Assembly: GCF_042666435.1 (NCBI RefSeq)
Contig: NZ_JBHTDC010000001.1
Span: forward strand, 1-64,000
Reading direction: 5' to 3'
DNA from: Allosphingosinicella sp042666435
GTDB lineage: Bacteria > Pseudomonadota > Alphaproteobacteria > Sphingomonadales > Sphingomonadaceae
Length of the DNA stretch: 64,000 bases
The notes below the pieces were generated by a model that was given only the letters and a program-made list of their open reading frames with translations, was not told the origin of the DNA and made no database searches. Both the position numbers and the translations under genes were made by a program. Numbering within the stretch: position 1 is the first letter of the stretch; each line of letters opens with the position of its first letter. Of the stretch, positions 51,641 to 60,367 are shown piece after piece.

Positions 51641-52144
51641 TTATTCCTCATGTTCATGTGCGGTGAAGCTTTCGCTCACGAAACGTATCCGGCGCGAATT
51701 GGATGCATCGACCGCCGCCATCCCCCATTGCGGATCGCCGAACTTTGGCCGGCGCTGCGTTAGAGGGTTGAGGTGCAATGGACTTGATAGGCTTGGTCGC
51801 CCCGACGGACGCGCACGGCATAGGCGATGATGACCAGGCCCTCTTGCGGCCTCGCCACCCGGGGGTCCCCGACAGCTCGACCTCGTCCCAGCACGGACGT
51901 CCCTGAAACCCCTCGATCGCCTACTTCGCGTTCATCAGATATGGCGCTCCCGGCGCCGAACGTCGCCTTGTAGGAACATCATCGGCAGGCTTGTGCGTCC
52001 GGAATGGGCGCAATGCCGCCATGAAGGAGCGACCAGGCCGACCCGTTGGTGACCGGCTCCGCAGCGCCCCGTCAACACTCCCCAATCGCTTGCGCCTCGC
52101 GTCCGGCCCGCTTACCAGCCGCCGCGAAACAGGAGGCACGAGCG
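51641..52144. other. 504-bp stretch without a clear gene, upstream of KaiC-like gene and fabD
   Basis: This divergent gap must hold promoters for the KaiC-like gene (minus) and fabD (plus). One small frame, ATG 51778 to TGA 51906 (42 aa), has GAGG upstream and is described separately. I saw no tRNA, REP repeat or IS end. No EcfG-type stress promoter (GGAAC with CGTT at 16-17 bp) was found by eye. Confidence 0.45.
51778..51906 (+). CDS. Possible 42-aa small protein
   Basis: The frame opens MDLIGLVAPTDAHGIGDDDQ and ends with QHGRP. A GAGG is placed 5-6 bases ahead of the ATG. The composition is soluble, slightly acidic at the start. No family was recognised, and the frame could be accidental. 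Confidence 0.25.
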   Translation: MDLIGLVAPTDAHGIGDDDQALLRPRHPGVPDSSTSSQHGRP

Positions 52145-53065
52145 ATGCGCGCATTCATTTTTCCGGGGCAGGGGAGCCAGGCGGTCGGCATGGGCCGCGC
52201 GCTTGCGGAGGCGAGCGCGGTGGCGCGCGCCTTGTTCGAGGAAGTGGATGATGCGCTGGGGCAGAATCTCGCCCGGCTGATGGCCGAGGGGCCGATCGAG
52301 GAGTTGACGCTGACCGAGAACGCGCAGCCGGCGATCATGGCCAATGCGGTCGCGACTTTGCGCGTGTCGGGCATCGCCGTCGACAAGGCGGATTTCGTCG
52401 CCGGCCACAGCCTGGGCGAATATTCCGCCTTGTGCGCGGCCGAGGCGTTCGACGTGGCGACGACGGCGCGGCTGCTGAAGCTGCGCGGAAAGGCGATGCA
52501 GGCGGCGGTCCCGGTGGGCGAAGGCGCGATGGCGGCGTTGCTCGGCCTGGGGCTGGAGGCCGCGCAGGAGGTCGCCGCCGAGGCGGCGCAAAGCGAGGTC
52601 TGCACCGTCGCCAACGACAATGACCCGGGTCAGGTGGTCGTGTCCGGCCACAAGGGCGCGGTCGATCGGTCGCTGGAGATCGCCAAGGCCAAGGGCGCCA
52701 AGCGGGCGCTGCTGCTCCCTGTCTCCGCGCCGTTCCATTGCCCGCTGATGCAGCCCGCCGCCGACGCGATGGCGAAGGCGCTGGGCGAAGCGGATATCCG
52801 GCCGCCGTCGGTCCAGGTCTACGCCAATGTGACGGCGGCCCCGACCGGCGATCCCGCCGAGATTCGGCGACTGCTGGTCGAACAGGTGACCGGCATGGTC
52901 CGCTGGCGCGAGAGCGTGGCGGCGATGGCCGAAGCGGGGGTCACGCATTTCGTAGAATTCGGCGGCAAGGTTCTCTCCCCGATGGTCAAGCGCATCGCGC
53001 CCGACGTGAAGACGACCAGCGTGATCTCGATGGATGACATCGAAGCGCTGGTGAAGGAGATTTAG
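52145..53065 (+). CDS. fabD: Malonyl-CoA:ACP transacylase
   Basis: Loads malonyl groups onto acyl carrier protein. The 306-aa protein begins AFIFPGQGSQAVGMG, has the GHSLGEYSAL nucleophile motif near 90-99 (Ser92) and the KGAKRALLLPVSAPFHCPLM region near 185-204 with the catalytic His. AGGAGG is located before the ATG at 52145. It starts the fatty-acid synthesis cluster. Confidence 0.97.
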   Translation: MRAFIFPGQGSQAVGMGRALAEASAVARALFEEVDDALGQNLARLMAEGPIEELTLTENAQPAIMANAVATLRVSGIAVDKADFVAGHSLGEYSALCAAEAFDVATTARLLKLRGKAMQAAVPVGEGAMAALLGLGLEAAQEVAAEAAQSEVCTVANDNDPGQVVVSGHKGAVDRSLEIAKAKGAKRALLLPVSAPFHCPLMQPAADAMAKALGEADIRPPSVQVYANVTAAPTGDPAEIRRLLVEQVTGMVRWRESVAAMAEAGVTHFVEFGGKVLSPMVKRIAPDVKTTSVISMDDIEALVKEI

Positions 53066-53107
53066 GTTCACGCGGAGGCGCGAAGAAGAAAGGGAGGCGC
53101 GGAGAGG
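53066..53107. repeat. Left inverted repeat of the GxxExxY insert
   Basis: GTTCACGCGGAGGCGCG is the first 17 bases, followed by AGAA-rich sequence and GGCGCGGAG. It begins one base after the fabD stop and ends at the GTG start of the GxxExxY gene. It is the reverse complement, with small differences, of 53490-53530. Confidence 0.8.
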
Positions 53108-53551
53108 GTGAAGGAGATTGACGAGATCACCGGCGACGTCCTCGACGTGGCGCTGCGTCTTCATCGCGAGCTTGGGCCAGGTTTGCTGGAATCGGTGTAC
53201 GAGACACTGCTTGCGCGCCGACTTCAGAGCTTTGGCTATGATGTTGTCTCTCAGCAGCTGATCAGCGCGGAGTTTGAGGGCGCTCGTTTCGAGGCGGCGT
53301 TCCGGGCCGATCTTCTCGTCGATGGGCGGCTGCTCATCGAGGTGAAGTCGGTGGAACGGTTGCTGCCGGTCCATAGCAAGCAGCTGCTGACCTATTTAAG
53401 ACTGATGAAGCAGCCCGTTGGGCTGCTTATAAACTTTGGCGGCGAAACCTTGAAGGAAGGGATAAGGCGGGTCGTCAATGAGTATCGTCCCTCCGCGCCT
53501 CTCCCTTCTTTTCCGCGCCTCCGCGTGAACGAGCCTTCTTCAGGAGTCTGA
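53108..53551 (+). CDS. GxxExxY protein
   Basis: A 147-aa protein of the GxxExxY family, named for the motif seen as GPGLLESVYETLL (residues about 23-35). The middle part, ADLLVDGRLLIEVKSVERL, has the D-x(n)-ExK arrangement of PD-(D/E)XK nucleases, so a nuclease-like fold is likely, although no activity is established. Start GTG 53108. The last residues (PSAPLPSFPRLRVNEPSSGV) are encoded by the right inverted repeat, so the protein end is set by the repeat. It separates fabD from fabG, which are otherwise adjacent in this operon type. Confidence 0.85.
   Translation: MKEIDEITGDVLDVALRLHRELGPGLLESVYETLLARRLQSFGYDVVSQQLISAEFEGARFEAAFRADLLVDGRLLIEVKSVERLLPVHSKQLLTYLRLMKQPVGLLINFGGETLKEGIRRVVNEYRPSAPLPSFPRLRVNEPSSGV
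53490..53530. repeat. Right inverted repeat of the GxxExxY insert
   Basis: Ends in CGCGCCTCCGCGTGAAC (53514-53530), the exact complement of the first 17 bases of the left repeat. It lies within the GxxExxY coding frame, 20 bp before its stop codon and 24 bp before fabG. Confidence 0.8.
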
Positions 53552-53553
53552 TC

Positions 53554-54291
53554 ATGTTCGACCTATCGGGAATGACCGCTTTGGTTACCGGGGCTTCGGG
53601 GGGGATCGGGTCCGCCGTTGCGACGGCGTTAGCGGGGCAGGGCGCGCGGGTGGCCGTTTCGGGTTCGAATGGGGAGAAACTGGAGGCGTTCCGTGCCGGG
53701 CTCGGCGGCGATCATGTCGGGCTTGTCTGCAATCTCTCGGATGCCGCCGCCGTCGACGCGCTCGTTCCGCAGGCGGTGGAAGCGCTGGGCAAGCTCGACA
53801 TCCTGGTCAACAATGCCGGCGTCACCCGCGACAATCTCGCCATGCGGATGAAGGACGAGGAATGGTCGGACGTCATCCGCATCAATCTCGAAGCCGCTTT
53901 CCGGCTTGCGCGGGCGGCGTTGAAGCCGATGATGCGGGCGCGGCACGGGCGCATCATCTCGGTGACGTCCGTGGTCGGGGCAACCGGCAATCCGGGGCAG
54001 GCGAACTATGCCGCGTCCAAGGCGGGCCTCGTCGGCATGTCCAAGGCGCTGGCGCAGGAAGTGGCGAGCCGGGGCATCACCGTCAATTGCATCGCGCCGG
54101 GGTTCATCGCCTCGCCGATGACCGACGCGCTGGGCGACGCGCAGAAGGAGGCCTTGCTCACGCGCATCCCGGCTGGCAAGCTGGGCGAGGGGAACGACGT
54201 TGCCGCGGCCGCCGTTTACCTGGCGAGCCGCGAGGCCGCTTACATGACGGGCCAGACCCTCCATGTGAACGGCGGAATGGCGATGCTCTAG
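53554..54291 (+). CDS. fabG: 3-oxoacyl-ACP reductase
   Basis: NADPH-dependent ketoreductase of fatty acid synthesis. The 245-aa SDR protein has TGASGGIGSAVATALA near 12-27, NNAGVTRDNLAMRM near 86-99 and the Ser-Tyr-Lys catalytic set (SVVGATGNPGQANYAASKAG near 139-158). AGGAG is in front of the ATG. It starts 3 bp after the GxxExxY stop. Confidence 0.96.
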   Translation: MFDLSGMTALVTGASGGIGSAVATALAGQGARVAVSGSNGEKLEAFRAGLGGDHVGLVCNLSDAAAVDALVPQAVEALGKLDILVNNAGVTRDNLAMRMKDEEWSDVIRINLEAAFRLARAALKPMMRARHGRIISVTSVVGATGNPGQANYAASKAGLVGMSKALAQEVASRGITVNCIAPGFIASPMTDALGDAQKEALLTRIPAGKLGEGNDVAAAAVYLASREAAYMTGQTLHVNGGMAML

Positions 54292-54401
54292 GCGACGATT
54301 CAGTAACGCTTTCAAAAGCCACGACTTGTTCCCGGCCACTTGCCAGCAGGCGCTGCGAGCGGCTAGGGCGAATACAAACAATATCTAGGGAAGGTACATA
54401 T

Positions 54402-54638
54402 ATGAGCGAGACCGCCGAGCGCGTTAAGAAGATTGTCGTCGAGCATCTCGGCGTCGAAGCCGACAAGGTCACCGAGGAAGCGAGCTTCATCGACGATCTC
54501 GGCGCCGACAGCCTGGACATCGTCGAGCTGGTCATGGCGTTCGAAGAGGAGTTCGGAGTCGAGATTCCGGACGACGCCGCCGAGAAGATCGCCACCGTCA
54601 AGGACGCGATCGACTATATCGAGACGAACAAGGCCTGA
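54402..54638 (+). CDS. acpP: Acyl carrier protein
   Basis: A 78-aa acidic protein. The phosphopantetheine site is Ser in GADSLDIVELVM (about residue 37). Sequence MSETAERVKKIVVEHLGV at the start and AEKIATVKDAIDYIETNKA at the end are typical. GGGAAGG precedes the ATG at 54402. A gap of about 110 bp separates it from fabG and may hold its own promoter. Confidence 0.98.
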   Translation: MSETAERVKKIVVEHLGVEADKVTEEASFIDDLGADSLDIVELVMAFEEEFGVEIPDDAAEKIATVKDAIDYIETNKA

Positions 54639-54718
54639 GCCGCAAGGTTCGACGGCCGGCCCGCCCCTTCGGCGCCGCTGCGCGGCGTAGCTCAGGACAG
54701 GCTTCGAGCCGTGGTTTC

Positions 54719-54756
54719 AAAGCGGCTCCCCGTCCAAGGTCGGGGGGCCGCTTTTG
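54719..54756 (+). terminator. Stem-loop terminator between acpP and fabF
   Basis: AAAGCGGC...GCCGCTTTT with CCCCG/CGGGG in the middle, followed by TTTTGTCTG. It could limit read-through from the highly expressed acpP into fabF, leaving only part of the transcripts to cross. Confidence 0.8.
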
Positions 54757-54779
54757 TCTGATTACAGGAGTTTTCCGCA

Positions 54780-56039
54780 ATGCGCCGCGTAGTCGTCACC
54801 GGTCTCGGACTCGTCACCCCGCTGGGCGCGGACGTGGAGACCAGTTGGAAGAACATCCTGGCGTCGAAAAGCGGCGCCACCCGCATCACCCGCTTCGACC
54901 CCACCGACTATGCCTGCCAGATCGCCTGCGAGGTGAAGGCGCCGGAGCATGAATGGGGCTTCGACCCGGGCAAGCGCGTCGACCACAAGGTCCAGCGCCA
55001 GGTCGATCCGTTCATCGTTTATGGCATCGACGCCGCGGGCCAGGCGCTGGAGGATGCCGGCCTTGCCGACATGAGCGAAGAGGAACGCTATCGGGCCGGC
55101 GTCTCGATCGGTTCGGGTATCGGCGGCTTGCCCGGGATCGAGAAGGAATCGATCATCCTCCATGAGAAGGGTCCGCGCCGGGTCAGCCCGCATTTCGTCC
55201 ATGGCCGCCTCATCAATCTCATCTCCGGCCAGGTCTCGATCAAATATGGGCTGATGGGCCCGAATCATGCGGTCGTGACCGCCTGTTCGACCGGCGCCCA
55301 TTCGATCGGCGACGCCGCGCGGATGATCGCACTCGACGATGCCGACGTGATGCTGGCCGGCGGCGCCGAGAGCGCCTTGTGCCCCCTCGGCATCGCCGGA
55401 TTCGCGCAGGCGCGGGCCTTGTCGACCCAGTATAACGACCAGCCCGAAAAGGCGTCGCGCCCCTATGACAAGGGCCGTGACGGCTTCGTCATGGGCGAGG
55501 GCGCCGGCGTCGTCGTGCTCGAGGAATATGAGCGGGCGAAGGCGCGCGGCGCGACCATCTATGCCGAGCTGGTCGGCTACGGCATGTCGGGCGACGCCTA
55601 TCACGTCACCGCGCCCCATCCGGAAGGCGCCGGCGGCTTCCGCGCGATGGAAGTGGCGATGAAGCGCTCCGGCCTCGATCTCGCCGATATCGATTATATC
55701 AACGCCCACGGCACCTCGACCCCGCTTGGGGACGAGCTCGAGCTCGGCGCGGTCCGCCGCCTGTTCGGCAATCATGTCGGCGACCTGTCGATGAGTTCGA
55801 CCAAGTCGGCGATCGGCCATTTGCTCGGCGGCGCCGGCGCGGTGGAGGCGATCTTCTGCATATTGGCCCTGAGGGACCAGATCGTGCCGCCGACGCTCAA
55901 CCTCGACGATCCAAGCGAGGGCACGGCCGGCGTCGACCTCGTTCCGCACGTCGCCAAGGAGCGTAGGGTCAAGGCGGTGCTCAACAACAGCTTCGGCTTT
56001 GGCGGCACCAACGCCAGCCTCGTCATGCGATCGGTCTGA
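54780..56039 (+). CDS. fabF: 3-oxoacyl-ACP synthase II
   Basis: Elongating condensing enzyme. The 419-aa protein has the Cys of VTACSTGAHSIG (about 167), His of NAHGTSTPLGD (about 308) and His of SAIGHLLGGAGAVE (about 345), which form the Cys-His-His triad of KAS II. Starts MRRVVVTGLGLVTPLG. AGGAG lies before the ATG. Confidence 0.97.
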   Translation: MRRVVVTGLGLVTPLGADVETSWKNILASKSGATRITRFDPTDYACQIACEVKAPEHEWGFDPGKRVDHKVQRQVDPFIVYGIDAAGQALEDAGLADMSEEERYRAGVSIGSGIGGLPGIEKESIILHEKGPRRVSPHFVHGRLINLISGQVSIKYGLMGPNHAVVTACSTGAHSIGDAARMIALDDADVMLAGGAESALCPLGIAGFAQARALSTQYNDQPEKASRPYDKGRDGFVMGEGAGVVVLEEYERAKARGATIYAELVGYGMSGDAYHVTAPHPEGAGGFRAMEVAMKRSGLDLADIDYINAHGTSTPLGDELELGAVRRLFGNHVGDLSMSSTKSAIGHLLGGAGAVEAIFCILALRDQIVPPTLNLDDPSEGTAGVDLVPHVAKERRVKAVLNNSFGFGGTNASLVMRSV

Positions 56040-56050
56040 AGCTCCGTGCG

Positions 56051-57016
56051 ATGAAGCGATGGCTGCTGATCCTGGTCGGAGCGGCCGCCTTGCTCGCCCT
56101 CGGCAGCTATTGGGCGCTCTGGGCCAGCGCCGGCCCGGCGGAAGGCCCGCACACCGTGATCGTCGAGGAGGGTGCCAGCCTCGCCGACGTGGCCGATGAG
56201 CTCGATACGATGGGCGTGATACCGGGCAACGCCAGGACGTTCCTGGGCATGGCGCGGCTGTTCGCGTCGGACGATCCGATCCAGGCCGGCGAGTTCCTGA
56301 TCCCCGAGGGGACGAGCGCCGCCGCCGTGCTCGACCTCCTTCAGCATGGCCGGCCCGTGCAGCGGCTGGTGACGATACCGGAAGGTATGCCGTCGATCCT
56401 CGTCCATGAACGGCTGATGGCGGTGCCGCTGCTGACCGGGACGATATCCGTTCCGGAAGAAGGCTCCATCCTTCCCGACAGCTACAGCTATCGGCGGGGC
56501 GAGAGCCGCGCCGCGGTGGTGAAGCGCATGCAGCAAGCGATGACGAGGGAGCTGGACGCCCTGTGGGCGAAGCGGCAGCCGCATTCTGCCGTTTCCAGCA
56601 AGCGCGACGCGATCATCCTCGCCTCGATCGTCGAGAAGGAGACCGGCAAGCCTTCCGAGCGCCGCATGGTCGCCGGCGTCTATTCCAACCGGCTGAGGCA
56701 GGGCATGAAGCTCGATGCCGATCCCACCGTCATCTATCCGATCACCCGGGGCAAGCCGCTCGGCCGCCGCATCCTGCGATCGGAGCTGCAAGCCGACAAT
56801 GGCTACAACACTTATGCGCGGGCGGGCCTTCCCGACGGACCGATCGCCAATCCAGGACGACAATCGATCGCCGCCGTGCTGAACCCGGAGCGGACGGATG
56901 CGCTCTACTTCGTGGCCGACGGCACCGGCGGGCATATCTTCGCGACCACGCTGGCCGAACACAATGCCAACGTCCGCAAATGGTATTCCATCCGCCGCGC
57001 CCGCGGCGAGATGTAG
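56051..57016 (+). CDS. mltG: Endolytic transglycosylase MltG
   Basis: Inner-membrane lytic enzyme that sets glycan strand length. The 321-aa protein has one N-terminal membrane helix (about 5-25), a LysM-like part near 40-70, and the YceG/MltG domain with IILASIVEKETGKPSERRMVAGVYSNRL near 195-222 (given as region, catalytic Glu in EKETG). It lies 11 bp after fabF, its usual partner in alphaproteobacteria. Confidence 0.94.
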   Translation: MKRWLLILVGAAALLALGSYWALWASAGPAEGPHTVIVEEGASLADVADELDTMGVIPGNARTFLGMARLFASDDPIQAGEFLIPEGTSAAAVLDLLQHGRPVQRLVTIPEGMPSILVHERLMAVPLLTGTISVPEEGSILPDSYSYRRGESRAAVVKRMQQAMTRELDALWAKRQPHSAVSSKRDAIILASIVEKETGKPSERRMVAGVYSNRLRQGMKLDADPTVIYPITRGKPLGRRILRSELQADNGYNTYARAGLPDGPIANPGRQSIAAVLNPERTDALYFVADGTGGHIFATTLAEHNANVRKWYSIRRARGEM

Positions 57017-57046
57017 GGCCTAGTGCGGGATGCGGTTACATGGAAT

Positions 57047-57130
57047 CGTCACCCTGAACTTGTTTCAGGGTCCACCTACCGACCCGTCATGTGCCTCGGA
57101 TATGGATGCTGAAACAAGTTCAGCATGACG
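57047..57130. repeat. REP-like repeat, third type (CTGAACTTGTTTCAG)
   Basis: The arms CCTGAACTTGTTTCAGG and CTGAAACAAGTTCAGCATGACG face each other between convergent mltG and the membrane protein gene. It is related in design to, but differs from, the TCATTCCAGC family. Confidence 0.8.
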
Positions 57131-57158
57131 AGATGGTGCAATCCAAACTCATCATGCC

Positions 57159-57596
57159 CTAGCCGAGCCAGCCGCGCCTGACGCCGATATTGGCGAGCCA
57201 GACGAGCGCGGCCCCGACGAGGATGACGATGATCGGCATGATCGCGGCCGAACCGCCGATCGCGTCCATCGCTCCGCTGAGCAGCAGCCACCAGGTGAAT
57301 TGAACGACGATTCCGATCAGCGAGAGGATTAGCAGCGGCCGGGCCCAGGCCTTGCCCAGCAGCAGGCCCAGCGCGCCGACGGCCCCGGCGAAAACCGCGA
57401 CCGCGTAGGCCGCCGTCGCCCAGATCGGCATGCTGCCCGAGAGACTGCGCTCGACTTCGCTCATCCCGCCAGGGTCGCTTGGCAGGATGCCGACATGCAT
57501 CAGATAGGTGGAAACTCCGAACAGCTCCCAGAGCAAAGCGAGGATGGCCAGGATACGGAACCAGACCGGCGGCCGTGCGATTGCAGCTTCGTTCAT
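57159..57596 (-). CDS. Small membrane protein, 145 aa
   Basis: Four hydrophobic segments (about 14-32, 60-85, 88-112 and 118-138) and no catalytic motif. The product looks like the DoxX/sugar-transporter-like small four-helix proteins of sphingomonads. The ATG at 57596 follows GGGGAG; a longer frame adds MGRSN with no gain. Function unknown. Confidence 0.7.
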   Translation of the reverse strand: MNEAAIARPPVWFRILAILALLWELFGVSTYLMHVGILPSDPGGMSEVERSLSGSMPIWATAAYAVAVFAGAVGALGLLLGKAWARPLLILSLIGIVVQFTWWLLLSGAMDAIGGSAAIMPIIVILVGAALVWLANIGVRRGWLG

Positions 57597-57659
57597 GTTC
57601 GATCTCCCCACGTCAACCTCGGGAGGATGCTCGTTTCGGAGCCGATATGCAATCCGTGC

Positions 57660-58583
57660 TCAGCGCAGGCGCCGTCGCTCCGCTACGGGGCTGCGGATCG
57701 CGACCGCGGAGAGTGGCTCCACCGTTACATTGCCGGAAAAAGCGGTGGCGTGGATCAGGTCGGCCTCGTTGGCCATCATCCCGACATGGCCCTCGAAGAA
57801 GATGAGGTCGCCGCGCACGAGGCCGGCCTGGTCGGGGAGCCTTTCGCCGAGCGCGCGCTGCTGGTCGCTGTCGCGCGGCGCATGGACACCGCACAGGCCG
57901 AGCGAGAGCTGGACGAGGCCGGAGCAATCGATGCCGTGAACGCTGCGGCCGCCGAGGAGATAGGGTGCGCCGAGGAGCCGCTCGGCGACATGGACCGGAT
58001 CATGCTCCCAGGCATCGAGCTCGCGGACCTGGGTGTAGGGGAGGAAGCCGCTGTCGGTGGCGACGAAGCCGTGGTTTTCGTGACCGGAAAGACGGGAGCC
58101 CATCGGCAGATGGGCGATAGCCGGCGCGTGGATGTCGGCTTCGGGCAGGATCGGCGCGGTGGCCGCGGCGACGATATGGGTGGGCGCCAGCGGTTCGACG
58201 AGGGCGATCGCCTCGACATAGCCGACATAATGATCGGCGCGGCAATAGCCCCAGGCCCAGTGGCCCGAGATTTCGAGGACGGCGAAGCCTTCGCCGGGCA
58301 GAAGCTCGGATGAGGGCTGTCCGTCCGCGGAGGGAACCGGATAGACAAAGGCAGCGCGCGACCCGCAGCAGCGCAAGAACGGCCGTGCATAATGGGGAGC
58401 GAAAAGCTGGCCGGCCAAAGCGATGTCGGCGATGTCGCGGCGATAGGCATGCACCCGCTCGTCGAGGATGATCGAGGGGCCGCTTAAGGTGAAGCGCTCA
58501 GCTGTGCTGGAGGATGAAGCCTCGTTCCTTGCCGGAACGGCGGGACCCGCCGTCCTGCTCGATATTTCGTTCGAACCCGTCAA
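57660..58583 (-). CDS. NlpC/P60 (C40) peptidase with SH3-like domain
   Basis: Cleaves peptidoglycan peptides, predicted. The C-terminal NlpC/P60 domain (about 185-300) has Cys in HGIDCSGLVQLSLGL and His in FEGHVGMM, with a third residue in LIHATAF. Residues about 60-170 form SH3-like domains. The start is uncertain: the frame can begin at TTG 58583, which overlaps the MarR gene by 86 bp, or at GTG 58454. No signal peptide is seen in either version. Confidence 0.78.
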   Translation of the reverse strand: MTGSNEISSRTAGPAVPARNEASSSSTAERFTLSGPSIILDERVHAYRRDIADIALAGQLFAPHYARPFLRCCGSRAAFVYPVPSADGQPSSELLPGEGFAVLEISGHWAWGYCRADHYVGYVEAIALVEPLAPTHIVAAATAPILPEADIHAPAIAHLPMGSRLSGHENHGFVATDSGFLPYTQVRELDAWEHDPVHVAERLLGAPYLLGGRSVHGIDCSGLVQLSLGLCGVHAPRDSDQQRALGERLPDQAGLVRGDLIFFEGHVGMMANEADLIHATAFSGNVTVEPLSAVAIRSPVAERRRLR

Positions 58584-58866
58584 GGAAATCCTGTCCTGTG
58601 CTGGTCTTGGCGACGAAGACGTTCCGTCGATCCGCCTCGTCGCGGACCCGCCGCAGATAGCCGAGCGAGCCCAAAGTATTCAAGGCGCGCGTGATGACCG
58701 GTTTCGAGACGCCCAATATGTGCGCCAGGCCACGGACAGTATGCGGCCCGGGAGTGAGATAAACCAGCAACATCAGCGCCATCTGGCGGTTGGTCAGGTC
58801 GGGCTGTCCTGACCGCACATAGGCGATCAATGTCTGCATCCAGTTCTTGAGCGCGCGTTCTGACAC
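58498..58866 (-). CDS. MarR-like winged-helix regulator
   Basis: A 122-aa protein with a winged helix-turn-helix: PDLTNRQMALMLLVYLT (about 22-38), VRGLAHILGVSKPVITRALN (recognition helix near 50-63) and the wing LRRVRDEADRRNVFVAKT. The C-terminal dimer helices are short. It overlaps the NlpC frame and is upstream of it, so the peptidase may be co-regulated. The ligand is unknown. Confidence 0.78.
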   Translation of the reverse strand: MSERALKNWMQTLIAYVRSGQPDLTNRQMALMLLVYLTPGPHTVRGLAHILGVSKPVITRALNTLGSLGYLRRVRDEADRRNVFVAKTSTGQDFLDGFERNIEQDGGSRRSGKERGFILQHS

Positions 58867-58975
58867 GATGTTTCTCCGATTTCGCGCGGGTCACGTTACG
58901 GAGCTATAACCAGTCAGACGGCAAATCGTTTCGTTAACCACCCGGAATTTCGACGCAAAGACAGGTGAACCCGTC

Positions 58976-60367
58976 TCAGCGCCGATAGCGTTCGCCGAGC
59001 ATATGCCAGGCCGCTCGCAGACCCAAAGCGTCGCCGCCCTTGGGCCGGCCGGGCTTGGCGGCGGGCCGCCAGGCGAAGGTGTCGAAATGCGCCCAGGCGA
59101 TATTTTCGGGCACGAACTTCTGGAGGAACAGGGCCGCCGTCACCGCCCCTGCCATCGGGCTGTCGGCGGCATTGCCAAGATCGGCGACGTCGGACGAGAA
59201 CATCTCCTCATAATGCTTCCACAGCGGCATCCGCCAGACCGGGTCGGAGACCGTTGTCCCGGCATCCAGAAGCGCGTCGGCCAGTTCGTCGCGGTTGGCG
59301 AACAAGGCAGGGAGATCCGGGCCGAGCGCTACCCGCGCGGCGCCGGTCAGGGTCGCGAAGTCCAGGATCAGCTCGGGCGTCGCTTCCGCCGCCTTGGTAA
59401 GGGCATCGCCGAGGATGAGCCGGCCTTCGGCGTCGGTATTGCCGATCTCCACGCTGAGGCCCTTGCGGCTCTTCAATATGTCGCCGGGGCGGAAGGCCGC
59501 GCCGGAGATGGCGTTCTCGACGGCGGGGATGAGGAGATGCAGCCGGACAGGGAGGCGGCTCCTCATGACCAGCCGCGCGAGCGCGAGCGCGTGGGCCGCG
59601 CCGCCCATATCCTTCTTCATCAGGCGCATGCCGGCGGCGGGTTTGATGTCGAGGCCGCCCGAATCGAACACCACACCCTTCCCGACGATGGCGAGGCGCG
59701 GGTTCTTGGGGTCTCCCCATTCGAGCTCGATCAGCCGCGGCGCGCGGTCGGCGGTCGCGGCGGCGCCGACGGCGTGGATCATCGGATATCCCGACGAAAG
59801 CGCGGCGCCCGATGTGACCGTGACGGTCGCGCCGCATTCGGATGCGACATCTTCCGCCGCCTTCTGGAGCTCGGCGGGGCCGAGATCGCCCGCGGGCAGG
59901 TTGACGAGGTCGCGAACCAGGTACGTCGCTTCCGCCAGCAGCACCGCCTCCTCGATCCGCGCCGGATCGTCGGTGAGGAGGGTTCGTGGTCCCTTCCTCG
60001 ACGGCTCCCTTTTGTACCGGTCGAACCGGTACTGGCCGAGCAGCCAGCCCAGCACGGCCGGACCGGGGCCGCCGCCGGCGACGCGGTAGGTGCCCTCCGG
60101 CAACAGGTCGGCGGCCTTGGAGAGACACCAGACGCTGGGATCGGCGACATTGGCGACGCCGAGCACGGCGGACCATTCGCCCGGCTTCTCGCCGGGAAGC
60201 GTGGCGAATTGATAACCGTCCGCCTTGAACCCCTGCGCGCCGACAGCCTGGCGGGCCCGCTCCGGCTGGCCATTCAGCCATTCGTCGAAGATGGTCTTGT
60301 CGACGAGGTGGAGAGGAGTGGCGGGCTGGCCCTGGTCGGGTTTCAGGAGCGCGTTCAGGTCGGTCAT
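58976..60367 (-). CDS. Leucyl aminopeptidase (M17)
   Basis: Dinuclear-metal exopeptidase of 463 aa. Catalytic region: VGKGVVFDSGGLDIKPAAG near 228-246 and KKDMGGAAHALALA (Lys, Asp), then IGNTDAEGRLILGDAL near 310-325 with the Arg of the active site. The N-terminal half is the regulatory P-loop-like domain. The start overlaps the end of rimO. Confidence 0.94.
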   Translation of the reverse strand: MTDLNALLKPDQGQPATPLHLVDKTIFDEWLNGQPERARQAVGAQGFKADGYQFATLPGEKPGEWSAVLGVANVADPSVWCLSKAADLLPEGTYRVAGGGPGPAVLGWLLGQYRFDRYKREPSRKGPRTLLTDDPARIEEAVLLAEATYLVRDLVNLPAGDLGPAELQKAAEDVASECGATVTVTSGAALSSGYPMIHAVGAAATADRAPRLIELEWGDPKNPRLAIVGKGVVFDSGGLDIKPAAGMRLMKKDMGGAAHALALARLVMRSRLPVRLHLLIPAVENAISGAAFRPGDILKSRKGLSVEIGNTDAEGRLILGDALTKAAEATPELILDFATLTGAARVALGPDLPALFANRDELADALLDAGTTVSDPVWRMPLWKHYEEMFSSDVADLGNAADSPMAGAVTAALFLQKFVPENIAWAHFDTFAWRPAAKPGRPKGGDALGLRAAWHMLGERYRR

